Positions 16,601 to 24,659 of a stretch of 35,273 bases of DNA are shown piece after piece. This stretch comes from Bacteroidota bacterium (GTDB lineage: Bacteria > Bacteroidota > Bacteroidia > Bacteroidales > Tenuifilaceae), in the NCBI GenBank assembly GCA_029560875.1, contig JAKQKB010000232.1:1-35273 (forward strand). The letters are read 5' to 3'. Positions within the stretch are counted from its first letter, which is position 1, and each line of letters begins with the position of its first letter. The translations under genes were made by a program, and so were the position numbers. The notes beneath the pieces were generated by a model. The model saw only the letters and a program-made list of their open reading frames with translations. It had not been told where the DNA came from and searched no databases.

Positions 16601-16842
16601 CAGACTCGCCCAACAGCGTTGAGTTAATAAAAAACCGACAGGTTGAAATGGTGATAAACGTACCCAAAAACCTATCGCGCAGGGAACTCGATAACGATTA
16701 CACCATTCGCCGGGCGGCGGTTGATTACAACATACCATTAATAACCAATGCAAGGCTTGCTGCAGCATTCCTAATTGCCATAAGCAACAAAAAGGTAGAA
16801 AACCTTGAACTGGTAAGTTGGGGAGAATATTTTGGGAAGTAA
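13615..16842 (+). CDS. carB: Carbamoyl-phosphate synthase large subunit
   Basis: This 1075-residue protein is nearly the length of E. coli CarB (1073). It has the duplicated architecture of the family. The first carboxyphosphate half begins [22 protein letters not shown], and the second, carbamate-phosphorylating half begins at about residue 560 with [20 protein letters not shown]. Each half contains an ATP-grasp domain, with GGQGSG in the first and GGQIPNN in the second. A C-terminal MGS-like allosteric domain (from about residue 940) ends the protein and usually binds UMP, IMP or ornithine. With CarA it makes carbamoyl phosphate in the cytoplasm. No other pyrimidine or arginine gene adjoins it. 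Confidence 0.97.
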   Translation: [1075 protein letters not shown]

Positions 16843-16857
16843 AAGTTTTACAGTTTT

Positions 16858-16883
16858 GTCATACTGAGCGCAACGAAGTATCT
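16858..16883 (+). repeat. Dispersed GTCATACTGAGCG..CGAAGTATCT repeat
   Basis: This 26-base unit can pair ATAC (16861-16864) with GTAT (16878-16881). A divergent copy at 9598-9623 agrees at 19 of 26 positions, and one stem pair changes from A-T to G-C. The motif is closely similar to a repeat I recall from many bacterial genomes. It begins 15 bases after the carB stop codon. Confidence 0.6.
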
Positions 16884-17054
16884 TATTAACTAGAGTTTGA
16901 TGAAATATGACCATCTGTAATTGTTTAATAATTACTAAATAAGGTAATAAGGTTTATGGACTTGTTTTTACAATTTCCACTAATGTTTCATCAGGTTTAG
17001 GACATAATCATTTTTTTGAATTAGAAGTATAAGCGATAATCTGCGAATAGTTAA

Positions 17055-17173
17055 AAACCCAGAGGGTTTGAATGTTTATAGCAATGAGCATATTAAGAAA
17101 TTCGACTCCAGCTGGAGTCGAATAATTTTTATTCACGATGAACTTCTATAAACATTTGATGCCGCTGGCATCA
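17055..17173. repeat. Three-hairpin dispersed repeat, copy 2
   Basis: This copy has hairpin 1 AAACCC-AGA-GGGTTT (17055-17069), a perfect 11-base closing stem AATGTTTATAG (17071-17081) with CTATAAACATT (17146-17156), the same 24-base palindrome inside (17100-17123), and hairpin 3 TGATGCC-GCT-GGCATCA (17157-17173). Compared with copy 1 the palindromes are identical, while the closing stem has changed on both sides and stays paired. Confidence 0.88.
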
Positions 17174-17203
17174 TTTATATTAAGTTTATGATGTATTTAC
17201 ACA

Positions 17204-17236
17204 AACTCTGTCAGGGTTTAAAACCCTGACAGAGTT
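17204..17236. repeat. 33-base palindrome
   Basis: The arm AACTCTGTCAGGGTTT (17204-17219) and its exact complement (17221-17236) are separated by a single A. There is no T run beyond either arm, so it is a poor intrinsic terminator. Its form recalls dispersed palindromes of Bacteroidota with a CAGGGTTT/AAACCCTG core; I cannot confirm that here. Confidence 0.85.
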
Positions 17237-17318
17237 GCTCGTTAGGTAAATGTATAATTCATTAATGAAAACGTTATAATATCAGCAAAACGCCTAACTC
17301 ATTAAAATAAAATCAGAT

Positions 17319-18194
17319 TTAGTAAGTCCTAGTCATCGACTCAGGAATAACTATAATAAAATCGGCAAGGCCTTTATTTTCATCATCAAGTTTCGACAGG
17401 TCAGTTTGAGTAACTGTGGTAATTGTCGATACTTTCAACTTAGGATTGTACTTATTCACATACCAAATAATACCCTCCTTGTTATTTGAATGGTACGAGC
17501 CATTATAGTGAATAAACGAAAAACCACTCTTCAGATTTTTTACAATAAAATGAGCCATTGTAGCATCCTTTATAGCCTGTGCCTTTGGCATATTCTGAGC
17601 ATTGGCATTTGGCTTGCCGGGCATTCCACCCATTTGCAGCATCGCTTTATAGCCAGGCAATTCGGCATCGTACTCTATTGGTAGCGGAGCAACAAACCTT
17701 TTTGCCTCATCGGAAAAAGGCACCAATGCCTCAAAACCACCAGCAGAAACTGCCGAAGCATACCTGCGAGGAACATTTGTAGCAACAAACTTCAACCCAT
17801 TACTTTTAGCAAACTCCACTAATGGCTTGTAATCGGTCTTGTAATTGTTCCAAAGCCGAATTTCCTCCTCAAACCTTTTCTGTGGAATCAGCCCTGCAAG
17901 GTATTCATCCATAATAAGCTGATTATCGGCCTCAAACATCTCAGCGCCTAGCATCAAGTTTTTTCCTTTTATGGTAAAAAGGTCCTTGGTAACCTCAAAC
18001 TCAAGCCAGTGAGCAATTGGGTTATCGTGAAATTCTCCAAAAAAAGTGATATCGGAATTCTTTACTCCATCAATCATTTTAGAGTACGATACCTGCTGTC
18101 CGTCAACTGTAAATATAAGGTATGCAGGTTTTTCTTGAGCGAAACCAGCAAAAGCGTTTAAACAAACGATTAAGCAAAAAGTGATTATTTTCAT
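17319..18194 (-). CDS. ChaN/Tiki-family protein (putative haem-binding, secreted)
   Basis: This is a 291-residue exported protein with a Sec signal peptide of about 19 residues (cleavage after GFAQ-like FAGFA). No lipobox cysteine follows, unlike the ChaN lipoproteins of Proteobacteria. The ChaN motifs are present: FFGEFHDNPIAHWLE, a GAEMFE segment, YKPLVEFAKSNGLKFVATNVPRR, and AQAIKDATMAHFI. ChaN of Campylobacter binds haem and belongs to the TIKI/TraB fold, whose members include metallopeptidases with conserved GE..H residues. The function here could be haem handling or peptidase activity; the sequence does not decide. It is a single gene, convergent with carB and divergent from the acyl-CoA synthetase gene. 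Confidence 0.85.
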   Translation of the reverse strand: MKIITFCLIVCLNAFAGFAQEKPAYLIFTVDGQQVSYSKMIDGVKNSDITFFGEFHDNPIAHWLEFEVTKDLFTIKGKNLMLGAEMFEADNQLIMDEYLAGLIPQKRFEEEIRLWNNYKTDYKPLVEFAKSNGLKFVATNVPRRYASAVSAGGFEALVPFSDEAKRFVAPLPIEYDAELPGYKAMLQMGGMPGKPNANAQNMPKAQAIKDATMAHFIVKNLKSGFSFIHYNGSYHSNNKEGIIWYVNKYNPKLKVSTITTVTQTDLSKLDDENKGLADFIIVIPESMTRTY

Positions 18195-18205
18195 AATTAT
18201 TGTTT

Positions 18206-18213
18206 TATATTTG
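18206..18213 (+). promoter_or_regulatory. -7 box upstream of the acyl-CoA synthetase gene
   Basis: TATATTTG matches TAnnTTTG in the divergent gap. It would start transcription near 18220, giving a leader of about 80 bases before the ATG at 18302. Confidence 0.4.
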
Positions 18214-18301
18214 TCGCATTCTGGGATTTTAACCTTTGAATGTAAACATTGTTCAAAGGCTCTATAAATTTACAATTATTAATAACTCATTTGATAGTAA
18301 A

Positions 18302-20089
18302 ATGAATATTACTAGAACTTTTGATATTCTTGAAGCTGGACGTGATTTATATGAAAACCGCCCTGTAGTAGCCATTAAAACTAATGGTGTTTGGGAAGAG
18401 TATACCATAGAAAAGTACTCACAAATTGCTCATAACATTAGCTATGGTTTAATGGCGATGGGGCTAAAAACCGGCGATAAGGTGGCTACAATCTCCGGCA
18501 ATCGTCCGGAATGGAATTTTGTTGATATGGGCACATCCCAAGCTGGTATGGTACACGTGCCAATTTATCCAACAATCAGCCAAGATGAATACAAGCACAT
18601 TCTTTCTCACTCTGAGGTAAAAGTAATTTTTGTTGGCGATAAAGGTTTATACCAAAAACTTCAGCCACTAACTGAAAACTTAGTTGACTTCAAAGGTATC
18701 TTTTGCTTTCAAGAGATTGATGGAATTCCTAGTTGGAAGGAAGTTACTGAAAAAGGAAAATCCTTAGCACACGAATATGTCGATGAACTATTCAGGATTA
18801 AAAACTCCATTCAACCCGATGATGTTGTTTCCATGATATACACATCAGGAACAACTGGAGTATCTAAAGGAGTTATGCTATCTCACACGAATTTTCTCTC
18901 CAATGTACATGCTTGTTCTACACTATTCCAGTTAAAACCCGGTGAAAAAGCAGTTAGTTTTCTACCTCTAAGTCATGTTCTGGAGCGAATGGTTAACTAC
19001 TTCTACCAATCAAAGGGTGTCTCAATATACTATGCTGAAAGCCTAGCAACAATAGCAGACACTATTAAGGATGTTAAGCCTCAACTTTTCATCACGGTTC
19101 CTCGAATGCTTGAAAAAACCTACGATAAGATTATATCAATAGGTAAGGACTTAACAGGTATTAAAAAACAAATATTCTTCTGGGCTGTAAACCTAGGCTA
19201 TCGCTATAACGAGAAAGGGAATAATTGGTTCTACAATCAAAAACTTGCGGTTGCTCGCAAATTGGTTTTTAGCAAATGGCAAAAAGGACTTGGTGGTGAA
19301 TTAAATTTCATCATCAGCGGTGGAGCTGCATTACAACCCCGGTTAATGCGTATTTTCTGGGCTGCAGGCATTCCAGTTTATGAGGGCTATGGCCTTACCG
19401 AAACCTCACCAGTAATTGCAGTAAACCACGGCGCACAACCTGGCAACGTTAAAATTGGCTCTGTTGGTCCTGTTGTAAATAACGTACAGGTTAAAATAGC
19501 CGAAGATGGCGAAATTCTAATGAAAGGCCCAAGCCTAATGAAAGGCTACTATAAAGCACCAGATTTAACTGCAGTTGCAATTGACGAGGAGGGTTGGTTC
19601 CACACTGGCGATATTGGACATTTAGATGACGGTAAGTTTTTAACCATTACCGACAGAAAAAAGGAAATTTTTAAGCTATCAAACGGTAAATACGTTGCAC
19701 CTCAAGCTATCGAAAATAAACTAAAAGAATCGTTCTTTATTGAGCAATGTATGGTTATTGGGGAAAACGAAAAGTTTGTAAGCACATTAATTTCACCCAA
19801 CTTCAGTTTCCTTCACGACTGGTGCAGCAGGCATAAAATCCACTTTGAAAATAACCAAGAACTAATCACTCTACCTGAGGTTATTGCTCGTTATCAAAAA
19901 GAAATCAACGCAACAAACAAACAATTAAGCGATTACGAGCAAATTAAGCGTTACCGATTAGTGGCAGAGCAATGGAGTCCACAGACTGGAGAACTATCGC
20001 CAACACTAAAACTCAAACGTAAGGTTATTTACGAAACCTACAAGAATGTTATCGATGAGATTTTTGGCTTAGGAAAAAATGGCGACTAA
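18302..20089 (+). CDS. Long-chain fatty acid-CoA ligase (AMP-forming)
   Basis: This is an ANL-superfamily enzyme that activates fatty acids through an acyl-AMP to acyl-CoA. I start it at the ATG at 18302, which gives 595 residues beginning MNITRTFDILEAGRDLYENRP. The frame is open to a TTG at 18236, but those 22 residues have no family counterpart. Core motifs are the P-loop MIYTSGTTGVSKGVMLSH, the GYGLTETSPV motif, GWFHTGDIGHLDDGKF, and the DRKKEIFKLSNGKYVAP hinge of long-chain members. It lacks a membrane segment and probably acts at the inner face of the membrane. A strong two-way terminator separates it from the convergent symporter gene. Confidence 0.92.
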   Translation: MNITRTFDILEAGRDLYENRPVVAIKTNGVWEEYTIEKYSQIAHNISYGLMAMGLKTGDKVATISGNRPEWNFVDMGTSQAGMVHVPIYPTISQDEYKHILSHSEVKVIFVGDKGLYQKLQPLTENLVDFKGIFCFQEIDGIPSWKEVTEKGKSLAHEYVDELFRIKNSIQPDDVVSMIYTSGTTGVSKGVMLSHTNFLSNVHACSTLFQLKPGEKAVSFLPLSHVLERMVNYFYQSKGVSIYYAESLATIADTIKDVKPQLFITVPRMLEKTYDKIISIGKDLTGIKKQIFFWAVNLGYRYNEKGNNWFYNQKLAVARKLVFSKWQKGLGGELNFIISGGAALQPRLMRIFWAAGIPVYEGYGLTETSPVIAVNHGAQPGNVKIGSVGPVVNNVQVKIAEDGEILMKGPSLMKGYYKAPDLTAVAIDEEGWFHTGDIGHLDDGKFLTITDRKKEIFKLSNGKYVAPQAIENKLKESFFIEQCMVIGENEKFVSTLISPNFSFLHDWCSRHKIHFENNQELITLPEVIARYQKEINATNKQLSDYEQIKRYRLVAEQWSPQTGELSPTLKLKRKVIYETYKNVIDEIFGLGKNGD

Positions 20090-20137
20090 AGACAAAACGC
20101 AAATGGCTCTCGAATGAGAGCCATTTGCGTTTTGTCT
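20090..20137. terminator. Bidirectional terminator between convergent genes
   Basis: A perfect 22-base stem (20090-20111 with 20116-20137) and a GAAT loop form one of the longest hairpins in the window. It starts at the acyl-CoA synthetase stop codon and overlaps the stop codon of the minus-strand symporter gene. T-rich sequence follows on the plus side (TATATTTTCTTT). Confidence 0.85.
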
Positions 20138-21581
20138 ATATTTTCTTTATTCTCAACAGGAATAGTCCTAAGAACGTAAGTGCTCCATTCATTATTATAA
20201 GTTCAAATCCGAATTTATAACCCCAGAAAAGAGTTGTTGAATAGACACTTAAAACATAGCATAAAAGCGGAGAGGCTATTGCAACTAATGGAATCCATCT
20301 ATCCTTTACCTGCCACTTGGTAAACATCCCAAACGAATACAACCCCAATAAAGGCCCATAGGTATAACCGGCTATTTTATATAAAGTCTGAATAATAGCC
20401 TCATCATTTATACTCCGTATTATAAATATACTGAGCATTAAAATCAATGCAAATGATAAATGCACCAAATACCTGATTTTTGTTTTTTTATCTTCGGAAA
20501 AAGTGAACTTGTTTAAACCCAAAATATCAATGCAAAAAGATGTTGTTAACGATGTAAGTGCTCCATCGGCACTAGGATACGCTGCTGAAATTAATCCAAT
20601 TATAAAAATGATACCAGCAATTGGGGCCATATGATGTATTGCTATTGTTGGGAAAAGGTCATCGGTATTGGCCACATTAATTCCACGAGAATTTGCATAG
20701 AAAATAAGGATTGCTCCAAGTATCAAAAACATCATATTCACAAATACAAGGACAATGCTGAACGAAAACATATTCTTTTGCGCATCCTTAAGTGAACGGC
20801 AACTAAGATTTTTCTGCATCATTTCCTGGTCCAACCCAGTCATTGTAATGGCAATGAACATTCCGCTAAGAAATTGTTTAAGGAAAAATTGTTTACTACT
20901 CCAATCCGTAACTAACATCTGGGAGTATTCACTCTGAAATACCTTGGTAATTATTCCTCCAAACGACAGTTGTAACTCCTTTGAAATAAAAACAATTGAA
21001 AGCACAACAGCCAAAAGCATAAAGGTAGTCTGGAGGGTATCTGTCCAAATTATGGTTCGTATCCCTCCTTTGAAAGTGTATATCAGTATTGAGGCTATAA
21101 AAATGATTATGGTGACGAAAAAGGGGATATTCCATGCATCAAAAACAAAAATCTGAAGAACGTTAACAACAATAAACATCCGAAGCGATGCACCAATAAC
21201 TCTGGATAGAAGGAAAAAAGAAGCACCTGTTTTGTAGGTTGAGCGTCCAAACCTTTCTTCAAGGTATGAGTATATGGATGTTAAATTTAATCTATAGTAC
21301 AAAGGCATTAAAACAGTTGCTATTACTGCGTATCCGGCAAGAAACCCAAATACCATCATCATGTAAGTGAATTGCTTATTCATTACATCACCAGGTACCG
21401 ACATGAAAGTTACTCCCGAAAGTGATGCCCCAATCATTCCAAAAGCAACAACATACCAAGGCGACCTTTTATTTCCTAAATAAAAAGTTTGGCTTGTAGC
21501 ATCTCTCGATGTTAAATAGGTTATAAACAGTAACAAACAAAAATATACGGCTACTATAATAGCAATTAATGTAGGTGACAT
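20136..21581 (-). CDS. Sodium:solute symporter (SSS/SLC5 family)
   Basis: This is a 481-residue inner-membrane protein with about 13 hydrophobic segments. It opens with a helix containing AIIVAVYFCLLL, followed by the family segment FYLGNKRSPWYVVAFGMIGASLSGVTFMSVPG. That last segment is the unwound TM1 region that binds substrate and sodium in LeuT-fold SSS transporters. GLISAAYPSADGALTSLTTSF in the second half matches the conserved TM8 region (S-A..S..D) that contributes to the sodium site. The solute cannot be inferred. The family takes up sugars, amino acids, sialic acid or carboxylates. No catabolic genes adjoin it. It is transcribed towards the acyl-CoA synthetase and shares its terminator. 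Confidence 0.92.
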   Translation of the reverse strand: MSPTLIAIIVAVYFCLLLFITYLTSRDATSQTFYLGNKRSPWYVVAFGMIGASLSGVTFMSVPGDVMNKQFTYMMMVFGFLAGYAVIATVLMPLYYRLNLTSIYSYLEERFGRSTYKTGASFFLLSRVIGASLRMFIVVNVLQIFVFDAWNIPFFVTIIIFIASILIYTFKGGIRTIIWTDTLQTTFMLLAVVLSIVFISKELQLSFGGIITKVFQSEYSQMLVTDWSSKQFFLKQFLSGMFIAITMTGLDQEMMQKNLSCRSLKDAQKNMFSFSIVLVFVNMMFLILGAILIFYANSRGINVANTDDLFPTIAIHHMAPIAGIIFIIGLISAAYPSADGALTSLTTSFCIDILGLNKFTFSEDKKTKIRYLVHLSFALILMLSIFIIRSINDEAIIQTLYKIAGYTYGPLLGLYSFGMFTKWQVKDRWIPLVAIASPLLCYVLSVYSTTLFWGYKFGFELIIMNGALTFLGLFLLRIKKI

Positions 21582-21747
21582 TTGTTATTTTTTTTGTGAA
21601 TGCAATTGTATGAAAAATAAGGAAGAAGAAAAAATTCACACATAACAAATATTGCATTGCACTATCAATAAGTTCTTTTACGGTTAATGTCAACTACAGC
21701 ACAAAACTTTTGAATCGTCCTAATATGTATTTTTTGTATAAATCATG

Positions 21748-21755
21748 TAGATTTG
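21748..21755 (+). promoter_or_regulatory. -7 box upstream of recR
   Basis: TAGATTTG fits TAnnTTTG and lies 25 bases before the recR start codon. A convincing -33 box at the usual distance is not seen. Confidence 0.4.
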
Positions 21756-21779
21756 TAAATCTCAAAGACAAGTATTGAA

Positions 21780-22406
21780 ATGAACGTTCAAACATATCCT
21801 TCAAAATTATTAGAATCGGCAGTTGAGGAGTTTTCGAAACTTCCAGGAATAGGACGACGCTCTGCGTTACGAATGGTTCTGCATATGCTTAGACAGGATA
21901 GCGTTGAGGTGGATAAATTCACCCTAGCATTAACCAACCTAAGGCATAACGTAAAATTCTGCAATGTTTGTCACAACATTTCCGACACTGACACTTGTAG
22001 CATTTGCTCATCGCCAAATAGAGATAGAGCTACAATTTGCGTTGTGGAAAACATTAAGGATGTAATGATGGTAGAAAACACCCATCAGTTTAACGGCTTA
22101 TACCACGTACTTGGCGGCGTAATTAGTCCTATGGAGGGAATTGGCCCTACAGATTTAAATATTGATAATCTGATAGATAGGGTTGAAAAGGGCGATATCA
22201 AAGAAGTTATTATGGCATTAAGTGCTACAATGGAAGGAGATACAACAAATTTTTATATCTTTAAGAAATTAAAACAGTACCCAATTAGTGTTTCTACCCT
22301 AGCCAGAGGGGTTGCTTTTGGCGATGAATTGGAATATACCGATGAAATTACGCTAGGAAGAGCTTTAATTAATAGGGTTAGGTTCGATTCAACTTTAAAT
22401 GATTAA
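21780..22406 (+). CDS. recR: Recombination mediator RecR
   Basis: This is a 208-residue protein that works with RecO (and RecF) to load RecA on gapped DNA in the cytoplasm. The order is standard. An N-terminal helix-hairpin-helix has [19 protein letters not shown]4 zinc finger follows ([16 protein letters not shown]). The Toprim domain begins [14 protein letters not shown] and includes [21 protein letters not shown]. The C-terminal segment has [23 protein letters not shown]. The length is close to the family norm of about 200. It is a single gene, with no dnaX or ybaB neighbour of the kind often seen in other phyla. Confidence 0.97.
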   Translation: MNVQTYPSKLLESAVEEFSKLPGIGRRSALRMVLHMLRQDSVEVDKFTLALTNLRHNVKFCNVCHNISDTDTCSICSSPNRDRATICVVENIKDVMMVENTHQFNGLYHVLGGVISPMEGIGPTDLNIDNLIDRVEKGDIKEVIMALSATMEGDTTNFYIFKKLKQYPISVSTLARGVAFGDELEYTDEITLGRALINRVRFDSTLND

Positions 22407-22485
22407 ATTTAGGGTTGTGAAACCAATAAAAAAATTGCACGTATTTTGATATAGTTTATATATTGACATAGAAAACCCTTACAGT

Positions 22486-23214
22486 ATGGGACAAAAAATA
22501 ATATATCTCTTAGCCTTTCTGCTTATTTCGGGATTTACATTTTCCCAAAACCGTTTCGATGAACTTATTGCTTCGGGAAATCAAAAATTAAAGGAGAAAG
22601 ACTATAAAAATGCCATAAAAGATTTTTCGGAGGCCAACTCAATTCAAGCAAATGATACTGCTGCGTTAAACGGATTAATAAAATCATACACTTTGCTGAG
22701 CGACTATAAGAGTGCTCAAAAACTTATTGATGAGGCCCTCCAAAACAATCCTAACGATGCAGAACTTGTTATGCGCCAAGGTATACTTTATAATTTGGAT
22801 GGTGACCATATCAAAGCGCAAGAACAGTTTACAAAGGCATTAGGCTTAAACCCTTCATCAAAAATTCAACTTCAAATATTGCTTAACAAAGCTTCAGCGG
22901 AAATTAGATTGGAAGATTTTACAAGTGCTTTGGAAGACTACAATAAAGCCATTGAAATTGAGCCTCGCAATGCGAACATATACAACTACCGTGGTTTAGT
23001 AAATTTTAAACTAGGCTATTACCTAGATGCTGTTAACGACTATAACAATGCGCTAGATTTGGAACCAAACTCTGGATTAACCTACTATAATAGAGGAATG
23101 ACCTATCTAAAGCTATCGGAAAAGCAAAAAGCCTGCACCGATTTTCACAAAGCTTGCAAAATGAATAATGTTAATGCCTGTAAAATGATTATTGCCGAAT
23201 GCGGTGGTAAATAA
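22486..23214 (+). CDS. Secreted tetratricopeptide-repeat protein
   Basis: This is a 242-residue protein with a Sec signal peptide (MGQKIIYLLAFLLISGFTFS, cleavage near residue 20). At least five tandem TPR units of about 34 residues fill the rest. Recognisable units include the segments around YKNAIKDFSEANSI, YKSAQKLIDEAL, HIKAQEQFTKAL, FTSALEDYNKAI and YLDAVNDYNNAL. The end KACTDFHKACKMNNVNACKMI is richer in Cys, as in Sel1-like terminal repeats. TPR proteins act as protein-interaction scaffolds. The partner is unknown; the protein is expected in the periplasm or at the outer membrane. It follows recR by 79 bases and has its own terminator. Confidence 0.88.
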   Translation: MGQKIIYLLAFLLISGFTFSQNRFDELIASGNQKLKEKDYKNAIKDFSEANSIQANDTAALNGLIKSYTLLSDYKSAQKLIDEALQNNPNDAELVMRQGILYNLDGDHIKAQEQFTKALGLNPSSKIQLQILLNKASAEIRLEDFTSALEDYNKAIEIEPRNANIYNYRGLVNFKLGYYLDAVNDYNNALDLEPNSGLTYYNRGMTYLKLSEKQKACTDFHKACKMNNVNACKMIIAECGGK

Positions 23215-23236
23215 ACATTTAAATGATAGTACCAGT

Positions 23237-23268
23237 AAAGGGTGGAAAATTCCACCCTTTATTTTTTT
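23237..23268 (+). terminator. Intrinsic terminator of the TPR gene
   Basis: A perfect ten-base stem AAAGGGTGGA / TCCACCCTTT with a four-base loop is followed by ATTTTTTTA. It lies 22 bases after the stop codon. Confidence 0.85.
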
Positions 23269-23392
23269 ATTATTTTATTGCCTAATAAAATTACATTCCG
23301 TAACTTAGCAACGTCATTTAATTACTAATTGTAATTTAATATTGGCTTTTATTTCTAGAATATAACTTAAAGTTCCATAAAATTATAACGTT

Positions 23393-24601
23393 ATGATAAA
23401 CGACCTTGACCAAATTTTATCGCAAAGCGCAAAAAGGATGAAGCGCTCGGTAATCAGAGAGTTGCTTAAAATGACTCAGCGCCATGAACTTATCTCATTT
23501 GCAGGAGGATTGCCCTCGCCTGAAAGTTTTCCTGTAGAGCAACTCAAGGACATCACCGTTGAAGTTTTGGATACCGATAGCGCTAAGGCTTTACAGTATG
23601 GAGAAACTGAAGGCGATAAAAGGTTGCGAGAAATTCTTGTTGAACGCTACCTCAAAGTTGGAATTAATGTAAACATCAACAATCTTATAATAACTACTGC
23701 CTCGCAACAAGCACTTGACCTTATTCCAAAAATTTTTGTAAACCCTGGCGATAAGGTTATTTGCGGACTACCGAGCTACCTTGGAGGTATTGCATCGTTT
23801 GCCGTTTACGGTGCCGATTTAATTGGCATTGAACTAGACGACAAAGGAATGCGCTCCGACTTGCTCGAAAAAAATCTTGAGCAACTGAAACAAAAGGGCG
23901 AGAAACCAAAATTCATCTACGTTATTCCCGACTTTCAAAATCCAACAGGGATAGCAATGCCCGAAGAGCGTAGAAAGGAAATTATTGCCATTGCTAAAAA
24001 GTATGATATCCTAATTATTGAGGACAGCCCTTACCGCGAGGTTCGTTTTAGCGGAACACCACAACGCACAATGTACGAGTTGGATGGAACAGGACAAGTT
24101 GTTTTACTTGGAACAATGTCAAAAATATTTGTTCCGGGTTTCCGTATTGGCTGGGTGCTAGCGCACGAGGAAATTATTGATAAAATAGTAGTTGCAAAGC
24201 AGAATACCGACCTTTGCACATCATCGTTTGTGCAAAAAATTGCGGCTAAGTATTTTGAAAAAGGGTATTTCGATAAAAACCTTGCCACAATTAACAGCAA
24301 CTACAAAGTGAAGCGCGACACAATGGTTGCGGCATTCCATAAATATATGCCAAGTGGTGTTAAGTGGACTGAACCAGAGGGTGGTTTATTCCTTTTCGTA
24401 ACACTTCCTGATTATATGGATGCCGAAGAACTATTCAAAGTTGCCATAGAGGAAAATGTAGCCTTCGTTCCTGGAACTGTATTTTACTGCGATGGCGGTG
24501 GGAAAAACACCTTGCGCATTAACTTCTCATTTATGTCGAAAGAGATGAACGAAGAAGGCGTAAAGCGCTTAGCGAATGCAATTAAGAAACTTATGAAATA
24601 A
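23393..24601 (+). CDS. PLP-dependent aminotransferase (class I/II, LysN/2-aminoadipate type)
   Basis: This is a 402-residue fold-type I aminotransferase. The N-terminus (MKRSVIRELLKMTQ...ISFAGGLPSPESFP) matches the 2-aminoadipate/aromatic aminotransferase subgroup related to the catalytic half of MocR proteins. PLP-contact segments are YGETEGDKRLRE, the YVIPDFQNPTGIAM motif with its Asn, and the Schiff-base lysine K244 in GTMSKIFVPGFRIGW. The phosphate-binding Arg follows in the same motif. RINFSFMS near the C-terminus contains the carboxylate-binding Arg. The likely substrates are branched, aromatic or 2-aminoadipate amino acids with 2-oxoglutarate; the exact one cannot be told. The gene stands alone and ends in a strong terminator. 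Confidence 0.92.
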   Translation: MINDLDQILSQSAKRMKRSVIRELLKMTQRHELISFAGGLPSPESFPVEQLKDITVEVLDTDSAKALQYGETEGDKRLREILVERYLKVGINVNINNLIITTASQQALDLIPKIFVNPGDKVICGLPSYLGGIASFAVYGADLIGIELDDKGMRSDLLEKNLEQLKQKGEKPKFIYVIPDFQNPTGIAMPEERRKEIIAIAKKYDILIIEDSPYREVRFSGTPQRTMYELDGTGQVVLLGTMSKIFVPGFRIGWVLAHEEIIDKIVVAKQNTDLCTSSFVQKIAAKYFEKGYFDKNLATINSNYKVKRDTMVAAFHKYMPSGVKWTEPEGGLFLFVTLPDYMDAEELFKVAIEENVAFVPGTVFYCDGGGKNTLRINFSFMSKEMNEEGVKRLANAIKKLMK

Positions 24602-24622
24602 CTCATCCTTTACCGATAAACT

Positions 24623-24659
24623 GAAAGACGCTTCAACCGAAGCGTCTTTCTTATTTTTG
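24623..24659 (+). terminator. Intrinsic terminator of the aminotransferase gene
   Basis: A perfect 11-base stem GAAAGACGCTT / AAGCGTCTTTC with loop CAACCG is followed by TTATTTTTG. Only about 35 bases then remain before the next start codon. Confidence 0.85.

Larger units (their letters stand above)
16843..17318. other. Repeat-rich gap between carB and the ChaN-like gene
   Basis: Nearly 480 bases without a gene separate the convergent carB and chaN-like genes. They hold a 26-base dispersed repeat (16858-16883), the second three-hairpin repeat (17055-17173), and a 33-base near-perfect palindrome (17204-17236). The rest is A/T-rich with no recognisable signal. Confidence 0.7.

Noticed and set aside
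17319..18194. ChaN-like protein as a lipoprotein
   Set aside because: The signal peptide ends in GFAQ with no cysteine at the cleavage site, so a lipid anchor is not supported.
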